This document shows, piece by piece, positions 29,624 to 36,600 of a stretch of DNA of 38,889 nucleotides. This DNA is from a virus, in the IMG/VR virus record IMGVR_UViG_3300032245_000500, positions 1 through 38,889 of that record, one strand, 5' to 3'. Every line of letters starts with the position of its first letter. The stretch's first letter is position 1. A model generated the notes under the pieces. It searched no databases. It saw only the letters and a list, made by a program, of their open reading frames with translations, and was not told the DNA's origin. The translations under genes were made by a program, and so were the position numbers.

Positions 29624-30350
29624 TCTTTTCCCAGAAGAACTTGTAATACTCTACATCAAGCGAGAAGCGCTTCATGTGTTGAACAGTTGCTCCTGTATGA
29701 GAATAAAGTGGGACTTCTGCTTTGTGCATAAGTCGGAAGAAGTTAATGTCTTCTGATACGAATTGTTCTCCGACTCCTGTTTCATTAAAGAATGGGATAG
29801 AGCCATGTACGTCTCGCATCTTTGTGACTGCGTTGCGGTGCATAAGGACAAATCCAAATCCTGCTGAACCAACCTTGAGGACAACGTCTTTTGGTAGTGG
29901 ATGGACGTATGAGATTTGATAGTCATTGCCTTCAACCCAGTTAAAAATAGCAGGATATGGCGCCATCATTGCGCGTTCATTTTCCTTAGAAATAAAATAA
30001 GTACCAGTTACTACTGGTCTTTCGGTAGCATGAGCAACAGACCACACTTTATGTAGTGCTTCATTGGTAAGAACAATGTCGCTATCTACCCATAAAATCC
30101 AGTCAAACTCTGTTTGGTCATACCAAAACTCCAGCGCATTCTGGCGCTGTCGTCCTATCTGGTTGCCTTGTACACGCATGGCTGATGCAATAGGTAGACC
30201 AGATGAGATAACGCTATAAACAACACCTTCAGTAAACTTACCGTCAGTTAATCCATTATCACACCAGCATATAATTATCTGTTCATTCGGCGCTTTGGAT
30301 TGAGGCTGCACTTGTTTCATTGTTTTCTTCTTGTTTGTTGTCTTCGTCAT
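29610..30350 (-). CDS. Glycosyltransferase, GT-A fold
   Basis: A 246-residue protein with a GT-A (GT2-like) pattern: IIICWCDNGLTDGKF near 25-39, an Arg/Asn-rich donor-site segment (GRQRQNALEFWYDQ), and the metal-binding DxD in WILWVDSDIVLTNEAL (84-99; Asp 89 and 91). A later GSAGFGFVLMHRNAV and VSEDINFFRLMHKAEV resemble the acceptor and catalytic E-D segment. ATG 30350 has GGAG eight bases upstream and overlaps the sigma-like gene by 68 bases; ATG 30320 is an alternative. No membrane segment, so it acts in the cytoplasm, on DNA bases, proteins or a precursor. The acceptor is unknown. Confidence 0.8.
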   Translation of the reverse strand: MTKTTNKKKTMKQVQPQSKAPNEQIIICWCDNGLTDGKFTEGVVYSVISSGLPIASAMRVQGNQIGRQRQNALEFWYDQTEFDWILWVDSDIVLTNEALHKVWSVAHATERPVVTGTYFISKENERAMMAPYPAIFNWVEGNDYQISYVHPLPKDVVLKVGSAGFGFVLMHRNAVTKMRDVHGSIPFFNETGVGEQFVSEDINFFRLMHKAEVPLYSHTGATVQHMKRFSLDVEYYKFFWEKNERP

Positions 30351-30948
30351 TGTATGGTCTCCAACCGCCTAAATGTTTGATAAGTGAATTAAGGGCACGT
30401 TGTACTTTCATACGTGCACCATCTGGTGTGCTATCCATCTCTTTAGCCAGTGTTGCCCAGTCAGGTTGTTCCATACTAAAGCGTAAGCGTAAGATGTTTT
30501 GTTTTGCTTCTGATAATTTATAGTATGCTGCTGCAATATCTGAGCGCAGTACTAACCAATTCATACCATCACTTACTTCGCTACTCTTTACAGAGTTACC
30601 TAAGTCTTTAATTTTTGATGGCATTTCATATGATTCGGCAATGATTGTAGGAAGAAAAGCCTCTACTACCGACACGTCATAGTAATACAATTCAGACATA
30701 TCGTAACCAACTTTCTTGGCTTTCTCTCGTTCGCAGAACTTAAGGGCTGCATTACGCAGAGACTTTGCTATTAACTTGTCCCTGTCTTTTTGTTCTAATG
30801 CTGACCATTCTTTGTACTTACGCGGATGCCCTACGAACCACACCCACAACTCTTGCCCTATATCATCACGCTCCACCATTGTGTAGCGTCTTGCATATTC
30901 TGCGGCAAGCGTCTGCACTAATTCGTTGTACTCGTCAATGTAATTCAT
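30283..30948 (-). CDS. Sigma-factor-like transcription protein
   Basis: A 221-residue protein. The N-terminal half has region-2-like features (MVERDDIGQELWVWFVGHP about 24-42; then KSLRNAALKFCEREKAKK 62-79). The C-terminal half, about 140-190, is a sigma region 4-like helix-turn-helix (YYKLSEAKQNILRLRFSMEQ; then DWATLAKEMDSTPDGARMKV). The layout is that of small alternative sigma factors. The last 25 residues are an acidic, Gln/Asn/Ser-rich tail. Such a protein could direct RNA polymerase to late phage promoters. Overlaps the glycosyltransferase gene and abuts the metallophosphoesterase gene (TAATG). Confidence 0.65.
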   Translation of the reverse strand: MNYIDEYNELVQTLAAEYARRYTMVERDDIGQELWVWFVGHPRKYKEWSALEQKDRDKLIAKSLRNAALKFCEREKAKKVGYDMSELYYYDVSVVEAFLPTIIAESYEMPSKIKDLGNSVKSSEVSDGMNWLVLRSDIAAAYYKLSEAKQNILRLRFSMEQPDWATLAKEMDSTPDGARMKVQRALNSLIKHLGGWRPYNDEDNKQEENNETSAASIQSAE

Positions 30949-31685
30949 TATGGAATGATTACCTCATTGTTGACAATGGGTACAGCAAACGGCGTAACCT
31001 TACGGTTATGCTCTACTAAAATACCAATGCCATGCTGCCAGTTGGCACTACCTGATGTAAGGTAACTAGCCTGCTTGACGTCCATCATATGCCCAACTTC
31101 TAATCCATACAAAGTATTGGTCTTACCGTAGAAGCCAGTAGTTTCATGTTGCAAACCAATACGGTGCGTGTGTCCACACACTACGGATTTGCCCAAGCGT
31201 TTTGCTAAGTTCAATGCGGTAGCACCTGGCGCACGGTTAAGTGCACCTTCATCTCCGTGTGCCATTACCCAACCAGGAAGTAACTCATGCATCTTGTGCA
31301 AGTAATTAATCTTTAACTTGCTATAGCCTAGTAGTTCTTCAATCTCTAAAGACTTGAGTGACATAAATGCAGGTGCATACTTGCGCATGTATGTATCAAT
31401 GCGGTCAGTATGATTACTGCGTTGAATGTAAAATGGCTTGTTACCTAGAGCCTTACGGTAACGAGCCATGATGTCGTGCGTTAAATCAATACTATCTTGT
31501 AGGGTGTCGGCGTATTCACCTGCCATACCTTTGTTCCAACGTGATGGTTCTGGTGCATCTAGTTCATCGCCAACACACCAGAGTTCATCTGGTTTATAGT
31601 CTTGGATAAAATCTAGTGTGGCGTCTACAATCTTATCCGCTTGATACGGTATCTGTAAATCGCTTAATACGACTACTCGTTTCAC
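30948..31685 (-). CDS. Calcineurin-like metallophosphoesterase
   Basis: A 245-residue two-metal phosphoesterase started at GTG 31685 (GGAGA six bases upstream). Motifs in order: SDLQIPY (Asp 9, with Gln in place of the usual His), CVGDELDAPE (Asp 40), QRSNHTDRID (Asn 91-His 92), MAHGDEG (His 143) and CGHTHRIG (His 172, His 174). It could be a nuclease of the SbcD/Mre11 type or a nucleotide phosphatase, but the capping domain of SbcD is missing. It lies between the Nmad1 gene and the sigma-like gene in the early operon. Confidence 0.82.
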   Translation of the reverse strand: MKRVVVLSDLQIPYQADKIVDATLDFIQDYKPDELWCVGDELDAPEPSRWNKGMAGEYADTLQDSIDLTHDIMARYRKALGNKPFYIQRSNHTDRIDTYMRKYAPAFMSLKSLEIEELLGYSKLKINYLHKMHELLPGWVMAHGDEGALNRAPGATALNLAKRLGKSVVCGHTHRIGLQHETTGFYGKTNTLYGLEVGHMMDVKQASYLTSGSANWQHGIGILVEHNRKVTPFAVPIVNNEVIIP

Positions 31686-31687
31686 AT

Positions 31688-31981
31688 CTATTCTCCATTG
31701 CTAGGGATTCCCTCCCACTGTCCACGCTGGACAAGCAATCCAATTATGGCATAGTTTGCAAGGTCAAGTAACGTATCTTCAATTGATTCGTAGTTCGGCG
31801 TGTCGCCAGTATCTACTAGGTTATTGAGGCGAGCAAGTTTGTCGTACATGCGTACACGTAGTCCGTTCATTGGACCACCAGGTGCACCTGAGATATTCAT
31901 TGGTCCATAGTCAGCATGCTTTCTAAGCATGATGTCTTCTAGTTGTGCCATGATTAATTGAAGGTCACTTACCCTTTTCAT
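31688..31981 (-). CDS. Nmad1 / DUF1599-like protein
   Basis: A 97-residue protein. The phrases KHADYGPMNISG (21-32), LRVRMYDKLARLNNLV (41-56), YESIEDTLLDLANYAIIGLL (64-83) match DUF1599, named nucleotide modification associated domain 1 because it lies near DNA-base modification genes. The family resembles all-alpha NTP pyrophosphohydrolases in its E-S-x-x-D-T-L-x-D-x-A-N-Y core. It may remove or sense a nucleotide. The gene overlaps the upstream gene by 17 bases. A glycosyltransferase three genes downstream makes a base-modification role worth testing. Confidence 0.7.
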   Translation of the reverse strand: MKRVSDLQLIMAQLEDIMLRKHADYGPMNISGAPGGPMNGLRVRMYDKLARLNNLVDTGDTPNYESIEDTLLDLANYAIIGLLVQRGQWEGIPSNGE

Positions 31982-32279
31982 TTAGTATCTCCTGTAGGTC
32001 TTTGTCAAAGGACTGCATTGATTCACGTACTGCAAACTCTTCCCACACTTCATCTGCTTTGCCCATGCTAGATGCTACAAAGATAGCCGCTAACATAACC
32101 AAACATTCTTTTGCTTCTTGTGGGTCTTTATCTATGGTGCTATATATATCTTCAAGCGCACCTACAATGTTAAGTAATTTCTTGTCCGATACTGGTATGC
32201 CTATGCTGTACTCACTTGTTTTGGCATAGTCCCAGAACTTATCGTCAAGGGGAAACGCATTCTCTGATTCGTTCGTCAA
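31965..32279 (-). CDS. Helical hypothetical protein
   Basis: The frame is open from GTG 32288, but TTG 32279 has GGGGAG eight bases upstream and is preferred, giving 104 residues. The sequence FWDYAKTSEYSIGIPVSDKK, then IVGALEDIYSTIDKDPQEAK and CLVMLAAIFVASSMGKADEV, is helical and acidic, without membrane helix or Cys cluster. The run of helices recalls small NTPase-like or partner proteins, and the next gene (Nmad1) overlaps its end. No family is assigned. It overlaps the TOPRIM gene end by 35 bases. Confidence 0.55.
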   Translation of the reverse strand: MTNESENAFPLDDKFWDYAKTSEYSIGIPVSDKKLLNIVGALEDIYSTIDKDPQEAKECLVMLAAIFVASSMGKADEVWEEFAVRESMQSFDKDLQEILNEKGK

Positions 32280-32886
32280 GCCATTCACTCCCCATCTTTA
32301 TCATCATACTGTTTACATCTTCACCGTCTGGCATAGAGATAATGTTTACATTACCTAGTTCTCTACTAATCTTCTTACCAAACTCAAGACCCGCTGGGTC
32401 TCCGTCAGCAAGAACTATTACAACGTCAAAGTCATCTAGTATCTTAGCGTAATGTGGCTTCCAGTTGTTAGCACCTGGAATACCTATGGTTGGGTGCATA
32501 GTTTTAACCGACATCATAATGCAATCAAACTCACCTTCGGTTACGCAGATATATTTATCTGCTACGAAGCAAGCCTGTGTGTTAAACATGGTGGTTTTAG
32601 CACCAACTAATCCCATGTACTTAGGGTCTTCACCATTCATAGCACGGAATCTAATATCAACTACACCTGATGGTGTAATGTATGGGATAGCAAGGCGTCC
32701 TTTGTACGCCTCATGCCCTGGAAGTGGGTCTTCTACCACTCCCAAGTGAAATGTGTTTGCCTCTTCTACCGAGAGTTGACGGCTTGATAGATACTCTTTT
32801 GCTAGTTCTATCTTGCTTGCGTATCTCTGTGTTGCTTGTAGTAAGAACTGACGCTGCGAAGTTGACAGCCTCACGGAAATCACCAC
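32245..32886 (-). CDS. dnaG: DNA primase, TOPRIM catalytic part (second frame)
   Basis: A 213-residue frame (from GTG 32886) carrying the catalytic half of a DnaG-type primase. Landmarks: SKIELAKEYLSSRQLSVEEA (24-43) and FHLGVV (RNA-polymerase-like basic domain), GRLAIPYITPSGVVDIRFRA (63-82), then the TOPRIM motifs VTEGEFDCIMM (115-125) and VLADGDPAGLEFG (158-170). The zinc-binding part lies in another frame (32711-33088), overlapping by 176 bases; together they form one primase. The second frame is +1 relative to the first. Independent starts (GTG with GAAGG upstream) or ribosomal frameshifting are both possible. Confidence 0.85.
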   Translation of the reverse strand: MVISVRLSTSQRQFLLQATQRYASKIELAKEYLSSRQLSVEEANTFHLGVVEDPLPGHEAYKGRLAIPYITPSGVVDIRFRAMNGEDPKYMGLVGAKTTMFNTQACFVADKYICVTEGEFDCIMMSVKTMHPTIGIPGANNWKPHYAKILDDFDVVIVLADGDPAGLEFGKKISRELGNVNIISMPDGEDVNSMMIKMGSEWLDERIRECVSP

Positions 32887-33088
32887 CTTCTTTGTACATT
32901 ATGAGGGAATATACGTCACCCTTAACGCCACATCCGTGGCATATAAATGCATTCTTATCATAGTTAACTGCTGCTGATGCATGACTGTCATGATGAAACG
33001 GACACTTCATCTTACGCCAGCCACTACCTACTGCTGGTGTATCTGCACCTATGTAGTGGAGATACTCCTCAATGCTTGGCTTCTCCAA
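32711..33088 (-). CDS. dnaG: DNA primase, zinc-binding part (first frame)
   Basis: A 125-residue frame begun at TTG 33088 behind AAGGAGAG. It holds the CHC2 zinc domain of DnaG: CPFHHDSHASAAVN (Cys 29, His 32) and FICHGCGVKGDVYSLIMY (Cys 50, Cys 53), then the helix GGDFREAVNFA (68-78). This domain reads the template and helps priming. After about residue 80 the sequence becomes Arg/Lys/Ser-rich and unlike primases (RKQDRTSKRVSIKPS), while the overlapping frame turns primase-like. Either the tail is genuine in a two-subunit enzyme, or translation shifts frame within the overlap. Confidence 0.85.
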   Translation of the reverse strand: MEKPSIEEYLHYIGADTPAVGSGWRKMKCPFHHDSHASAAVNYDKNAFICHGCGVKGDVYSLIMYKEGGDFREAVNFAASVLTTSNTEIRKQDRTSKRVSIKPSTLGRRGKHISLGSGRRPTSRA

Positions 33089-33416
33089 GTGCTCTCCTTA
33101 GTAAGTCTACCCATACATGACCAGGCATGGTGCAGTACCAATCGCCAGGACTTCCCCTACCCTTGCGTTTGTGCCACACCACACCTGTCCATGCTTTATC
33201 GTTAGCCATCTCGGTTAACAATTCTTCTGTCCACCCTGCCAAGTCCATCTTGGCATGGTTTTTTATTTCAATTGTAACTCCAGGTATACCTGATACGTCA
33301 CCTTTGTCTAGCGTAGCACCAGCCAATCGCCTGTCAACATAAGGAAACCATTGCTTAAGGTACTTAACTACATCTCGCTCTGCTCCTGAGCCTTTGGCTT
33401 TGGCTGCGCTACTCAA
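33069..33416 (-). CDS. Holliday-junction-resolvase-like PD-(D/E)XK nuclease
   Basis: A 115-residue nuclease begun at TTG 33416, overlapping the helicase stop (TTGA) with GGAG eight bases upstream. Motifs: KGSGAERDVVKYLKQWFP (8-25, Glu 13), the core DKGDVSGIPGVTIEIKNH (37-54; Asp 40, Glu 50, Lys 52) and VVWHKRKGRGSPGDWY (79-94). This is the pattern of small phage resolvases of the Hjc / PD-(D/E)XK type, which cut branched DNA before packaging. It overlaps the primase start by 20 bases, keeping replication and processing genes in one unit. Confidence 0.8.
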   Translation of the reverse strand: MSSAAKAKGSGAERDVVKYLKQWFPYVDRRLAGATLDKGDVSGIPGVTIEIKNHAKMDLAGWTEELLTEMANDKAWTGVVWHKRKGRGSPGDWYCTMPGHVWVDLLRRALGEAKH

Positions 33417-34228
33417 ACTGGCATCTCCATCTGTGTGCTATCTCTGATTACATCTTCAAGATGCATCTTGGCTGGGTCAAATGACAACGTAAGATACGTT
33501 GCACCTGTTGGGTCAGCCTTACCATAACGGTTTTTAACTGGGGCTACACACAAGTATGAGTCTAGTCCATGTATCATCTGACCTACTGTTAACACCATTG
33601 CTGGAATCTGTGCAACCTTACCCTGTAATGCTGAACGTGGTTGGCAAGGATAACCTTGCGCTCCTTCTTGGGTATGGTGCAAGACTAATACTGCTGCGTT
33701 GGTATCACGTGCTAGATATTTTAACTCTTTCATAACTGCACGCATACCAGCAAACTCCTCATGTCCATCAATGGCTATGTCCATAAGGTTATCTACAACT
33801 ATAAGTGTAGGGCTTCTGCCCCACATAGTTTCAAACGCAGATACTTCTTCGTCTAAATCTTTTAGTGTAGGGCTAGGTTCAAACGACCAGTACATGCCAG
33901 AGAACTCACGCAAGTATTGCTCTGCTGTATCTGGCTTTGTCTTAATCATGTACTCAGCATCTTGCTGAGTTATCTTGGCTTTCATAGCAAGCAAACGCAT
34001 TGCCATTGTATGTGCATTGGTATCGGCAGAGAAATATAGTGTTGGTTGTTTAAGTCTTGCTGCGATATGCAATGCAATAGATGACTTACCTGCGCCTGGA
34101 GTACCTGCTATGACGGTGACTTCTGCTCTACGCAGAATGATTCCTTCACGTTGGAAAGCCTGAAAAGGTGGGGGTAATGGTTCTCCCCCCACCTCTGGCT
34201 TACCGATACTTCGGCGAAGTGTTTTCAT
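33413..34228 (-). CDS. DnaB-like replicative helicase (RecA-fold ATPase)
   Basis: A 271-residue ATPase without the N-terminal domain of full DnaB. Walker A AGTPGAGKSS (41-50), Walker B TLIVVDNLMD (141-150), the sensor-like VLVLHHTQEG (180-189) and SALQGKVAQIPAMVL near 198-212, as in DnaB/RadA-like helicases. Adjacent primase, resolvase and exonuclease genes support a replication role. The start ATG follows the previous stop directly (TAAATG). A RadA/RecA-like recombination ATPase is the alternative. Confidence 0.8.
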   Translation of the reverse strand: MKTLRRSIGKPEVGGEPLPPPFQAFQREGIILRRAEVTVIAGTPGAGKSSIALHIAARLKQPTLYFSADTNAHTMAMRLLAMKAKITQQDAEYMIKTKPDTAEQYLREFSGMYWSFEPSPTLKDLDEEVSAFETMWGRSPTLIVVDNLMDIAIDGHEEFAGMRAVMKELKYLARDTNAAVLVLHHTQEGAQGYPCQPRSALQGKVAQIPAMVLTVGQMIHGLDSYLCVAPVKNRYGKADPTGATYLTLSFDPAKMHLEDVIRDSTQMEMPV

Positions 34229-34699
34229 TTATGCCTTTGTTTGGTCGGCTACGAATGTAGCAAACTCTGGTGTGTTTGCCTTGACATATACAGTTGTGCA
34301 TTTGGTTGGGTCGCCTTGCTTTGCTGGGCAGAAGTGTCCCTTATATGGACCAAACTTACCTGTTAGTCCGTGGATACGTGTCATTGTACCGTGTGGGCAC
34401 TGACGTGCACCTGCACCTGGTGATACAAATGCTGGCGGTCCTGCTTGTACTGGTGTCTCTGCAATTACAGTTGCACCTAATTGTGTAGCAAGCATACCTA
34501 CTACTGGATTAGGTGGCACTGCTGCATTGACTGCTACTGCACCACGTACTGCTGTTTCTAGTTCTGTAGTTGCAGATGCAAGTGATGCAAGTGTTAGCGC
34601 AACAGTCTGGTCTAGTTCTTCTGCGGTTGACGCACGAACTGTGATTAGTGAACCTGCTGGTGATTTAACTGTGATACTGATTGGTGCTTCGGTGTGCAT
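34229..34699 (-). CDS. Protein with C-terminal zinc-binding motif (possible ssDNA-binding partner)
   Basis: A 156-residue protein. The N-terminal 45 residues form a beta-helix segment (APISITVKSPAGSLITVRAS), the middle is Ala/Val/Pro-rich linker, and the C-terminus has probable zinc ligands Cys 101 and His 103 (RQCPHGTMTR), Cys 124 (GHFCPAK) and Cys 134 (PTKCTTVYV). I recall similar C-x-H-G...GPYKGHFC endings in other actinophage replication clusters. Between the helicase and Cas4-like genes, it could be a DNA-binding accessory factor. It starts at ATG 34699 with AAGGAG. Confidence 0.65.
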   Translation of the reverse strand: MHTEAPISITVKSPAGSLITVRASTAEELDQTVALTLASLASATTELETAVRGAVAVNAAVPPNPVVGMLATQLGATVIAETPVQAGPPAFVSPGAGARQCPHGTMTRIHGLTGKFGPYKGHFCPAKQGDPTKCTTVYVKANTPEFATFVADQTKA

Positions 34700-34814
34700 G
34701 TTTCTCCTTGATAGTGGTGATTACCCCGCATGAGCGGCATACATATTCTGTATCTGCTTCTGCGTACTGATAGAGTATAACATCTGTGCTCATGCAACTA
34801 GTGCATAGTCTCAA
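34665..34814 (-). CDS. Small zinc ribbon protein, TTG start
   Basis: The frame opens at 34889 but that lies far inside the exonuclease gene. A TTG at 34814 overlaps the exonuclease stop (TTGA), the same arrangement as the resolvase gene. The 49-residue product LRLCTSCMSTDVILYQ...YVCRSCGVITTIKEK has two CxxC pairs, 17 residues apart, a compact zinc ribbon, then a polar His/Arg tail. It overlaps the next gene start by 35 bases. The start is uncertain (ATG 34793 would lose the first CxxC). Confidence 0.55.
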   Translation of the reverse strand: MRLCTSCMSTDVILYQYAEADTEYVCRSCGVITTIKEKHAHRSTNQYHS

Positions 34815-35581
34815 GTAAGTTTCTCTACCAATTTCTTTTTGGTATCTCTGAAGGCACGTACCTTCATTGCTAGTTGGATACCTTTCCATCCTTCTTTGAG
34901 GTCAACAAAGTGCAGTTCACATTTACCACTGCCTGCTGGCAAGTGGACAATGATTCCTTTTTCTTTATTAACATCTCCCCAAGACGAACGGGTTGCCGTA
35001 GCGGGGTCATACGGCAAGCCGTTTGCATACACCGCTAACTGCATAGCAATTTTATTTGGGTAGGAAATACTACCAGTCTTTAGGTCAGAGATAAACAACT
35101 CGCCTTTGTATCTAACAATTCGGTCAGGTGTACCTGCAATTTTAAACTTATCCAGTACACAGAACTGCTCAATGAATACGTTCTCAAAGTCTTTAGTTGC
35201 TGCATCATATGCTTGAATGTCAGCGACATAATCCTCAGGGATTACACCTAAGTCCATGCCTCTGTCATGCTTCTCTGTTAATGTGTGGATGGCTGTGCCA
35301 ATAGTTGCTTGCTTGGTTGCACCTGCTGCTTCCATTGCATCTTCAACTAACTTGTCCATCTCTAGTTTGTTATCACGCATAGCACTGGCTGCTAGTAATA
35401 GGTCAGGGCGCAGTGTTAAACCTGCTGCTGCCATGCGTAACTTCCATGCTACTAGTGCAGTGCCATCATCTAATGAACCTGCAACTGTAGTAGTACGTGT
35501 ATATGGTACTGGCTTGCCACCTTTGGGTGGCACTACCATTGGTCTGCCGTACCTATCTCTAGGTACTTCTACTTCTGACAT
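34811..35581 (-). CDS. Cas4/RecB-like PD-(D/E)XK exonuclease
   Basis: A 256-residue nuclease behind AAAGGAGAAGT. Motifs: TIGTAIHTLTEKHD (93-106, His 99), the core AGTPDRIVRYKGELFISDLK (149-168; Asp 153, Asp 166, Lys 168) and KIAMQLAVYANGLP (177-190, Gln 181). This is the RecB/Cas4-type arrangement found in many actinophage replication modules, where the enzyme trims DNA ends. The four-Cys iron-sulfur cluster of true Cas4 is absent. It probably acts with the helicase and SSB in recombination-dependent replication. Confidence 0.82.
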   Translation of the reverse strand: MSEVEVPRDRYGRPMVVPPKGGKPVPYTRTTTVAGSLDDGTALVAWKLRMAAAGLTLRPDLLLAASAMRDNKLEMDKLVEDAMEAAGATKQATIGTAIHTLTEKHDRGMDLGVIPEDYVADIQAYDAATKDFENVFIEQFCVLDKFKIAGTPDRIVRYKGELFISDLKTGSISYPNKIAMQLAVYANGLPYDPATATRSSWGDVNKEKGIIVHLPAGSGKCELHFVDLKEGWKGIQLAMKVRAFRDTKKKLVEKLT

Positions 35582-35599
35582 ACTTCTCCTTTGATTAAG

Positions 35600-35685
35600 A
35601 ACCAGTGAGGGTAGGACAAGGAGAGAGCCAAAACCTACCGCTCACTGGTTGTCCCCATCATAACATAGGTGACGGCTATGTTGTG
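35600..35685 (-). promoter_or_regulatory. Two long hairpins between the winged-helix and exonuclease genes
   Basis: Bases 35600-35615 pair with 35634-35650 (16 bp, one bulged base at 35640), and 35659-35668 with 35676-35685 (10 bp, one G-U), the second covering the winged-helix stop codon. The minus-strand run after the large hairpin is TTAATC rather than a U-tract, so it is not a clean terminator. A processing site or control point of the exonuclease-helicase module is likely. Confidence 0.55.
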
Positions 35686-36050
35686 ACGTCATGCCCACAG
35701 TTGGGGCAAAGTTTTTGTTTCTTTTTGTATGGCTCTACTTTAACTTCATCTTTAAAGTTTTGATGCACATATACTTTACATCTATTACGTGTTGTATATG
35801 TACGTACTATAGCACCAGACATATGCAGTACTGATAGCACGCCACTTGCTGTGCCGTGATGCCAACCTGTTTCTGTGGCTAACTCTTTCCAAGTTAGCCC
35901 TAGTTTACCCATATGTTTTAATAGGTGTAACGCTTTTTGCTGGTTGTTTAATTCCCGACCAGAGTGAATATTATCTAGCGCTCTCTGCTGAGATGTATCC
36001 GTACCTGACCAGCCAGCAGTACCGTTGTATGGTACGTAGGCTGAGGACAT
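35676..36050 (-). CDS. Winged-helix DNA-binding protein
   Basis: A 124-residue protein. Residues about 37-90 form a winged helix (QQKALHLLKHMGKLGLTWKE, ELATETGWHHGTASGVLSVL, HMSGAIVRTYTTRNRCKVYV), with the recognition helix around WHHGTASGVL. A Lys-rich linker (YKKKQKL) leads to CPNCGHD, half of a zinc ribbon. Such proteins are typical phage regulators. Next to hairpins upstream of the exonuclease gene, it could control the replication module. It starts with a TAATG overlap. Confidence 0.7.
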   Translation of the reverse strand: MSSAYVPYNGTAGWSGTDTSQQRALDNIHSGRELNNQQKALHLLKHMGKLGLTWKELATETGWHHGTASGVLSVLHMSGAIVRTYTTRNRCKVYVHQNFKDEVKVEPYKKKQKLCPNCGHDVTT

Positions 36051-36469
36051 TAGTTGTCCTCTTCTACATCATGTACTTCAATCTGGTCTACATCCATGTC
36101 GGCTGACCAGTTAGAGATTTCAGTATTCTCTGTAATAATATCTTCAATCTCATCTTCATCTTCTACTTCAATACTAAATGTTCCTGTGATTGTAAAGGTT
36201 CCATTGTACTTGGTAGTAAGTTTGTTACTTCCGATACGTTCGAGTAAGTCATTGACGTCACCCTTGTTACAGACTGTCTCACCATCTGACCATTCACCTT
36301 CACTGAAGAAGTCACGTACTGCATTACGTATGTCACGGATTTCTTTGCGCTGTTGGTCGTTGACTTGTTGGATTGCATCTACTTCCTGCGCTCTCTTTTT
36401 GAAATGGACAACTTCAGTTTCGGTATAGTTTATAGTACCATCTTCTGTTGTGATTTGGATTGTGTTCAT
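36050..36469 (-). CDS. Acidic hypothetical protein
   Basis: The frame is open from 36601, but ATG 36469 has GAGAGGG seven bases upstream and begins MNTIQITTEDGTINYTETEV, giving 139 residues. It has a central charged coiled helix (FKKRAQEVDAIQQVNDQQRK), then a beta part (YNGTFTITGTFSIEVEDEDE) and a very acidic C-terminus (IEVHDVEEDN). Strong negative charge is compatible with DNA mimicry, but no family was recognised. The 131 bases upstream hold no gene; only short inverted repeats were seen there. Confidence 0.65.
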   Translation of the reverse strand: MNTIQITTEDGTINYTETEVVHFKKRAQEVDAIQQVNDQQRKEIRDIRNAVRDFFSEGEWSDGETVCNKGDVNDLLERIGSNKLTTKYNGTFTITGTFSIEVEDEDEIEDIITENTEISNWSADMDVDQIEVHDVEEDN

Positions 36470-36600
36470 GTTTCCCTCTCGTTGTTTGTTTGTGCTCCGT
36501 GTTCGCCACTGGCGGAGTAACCCAGTGAAAGAGTGGGTGTTATGGACCCCTGCGATATGACATAAACTACCTGCATCTCGGTTACCCTTACGCTGGTTCA

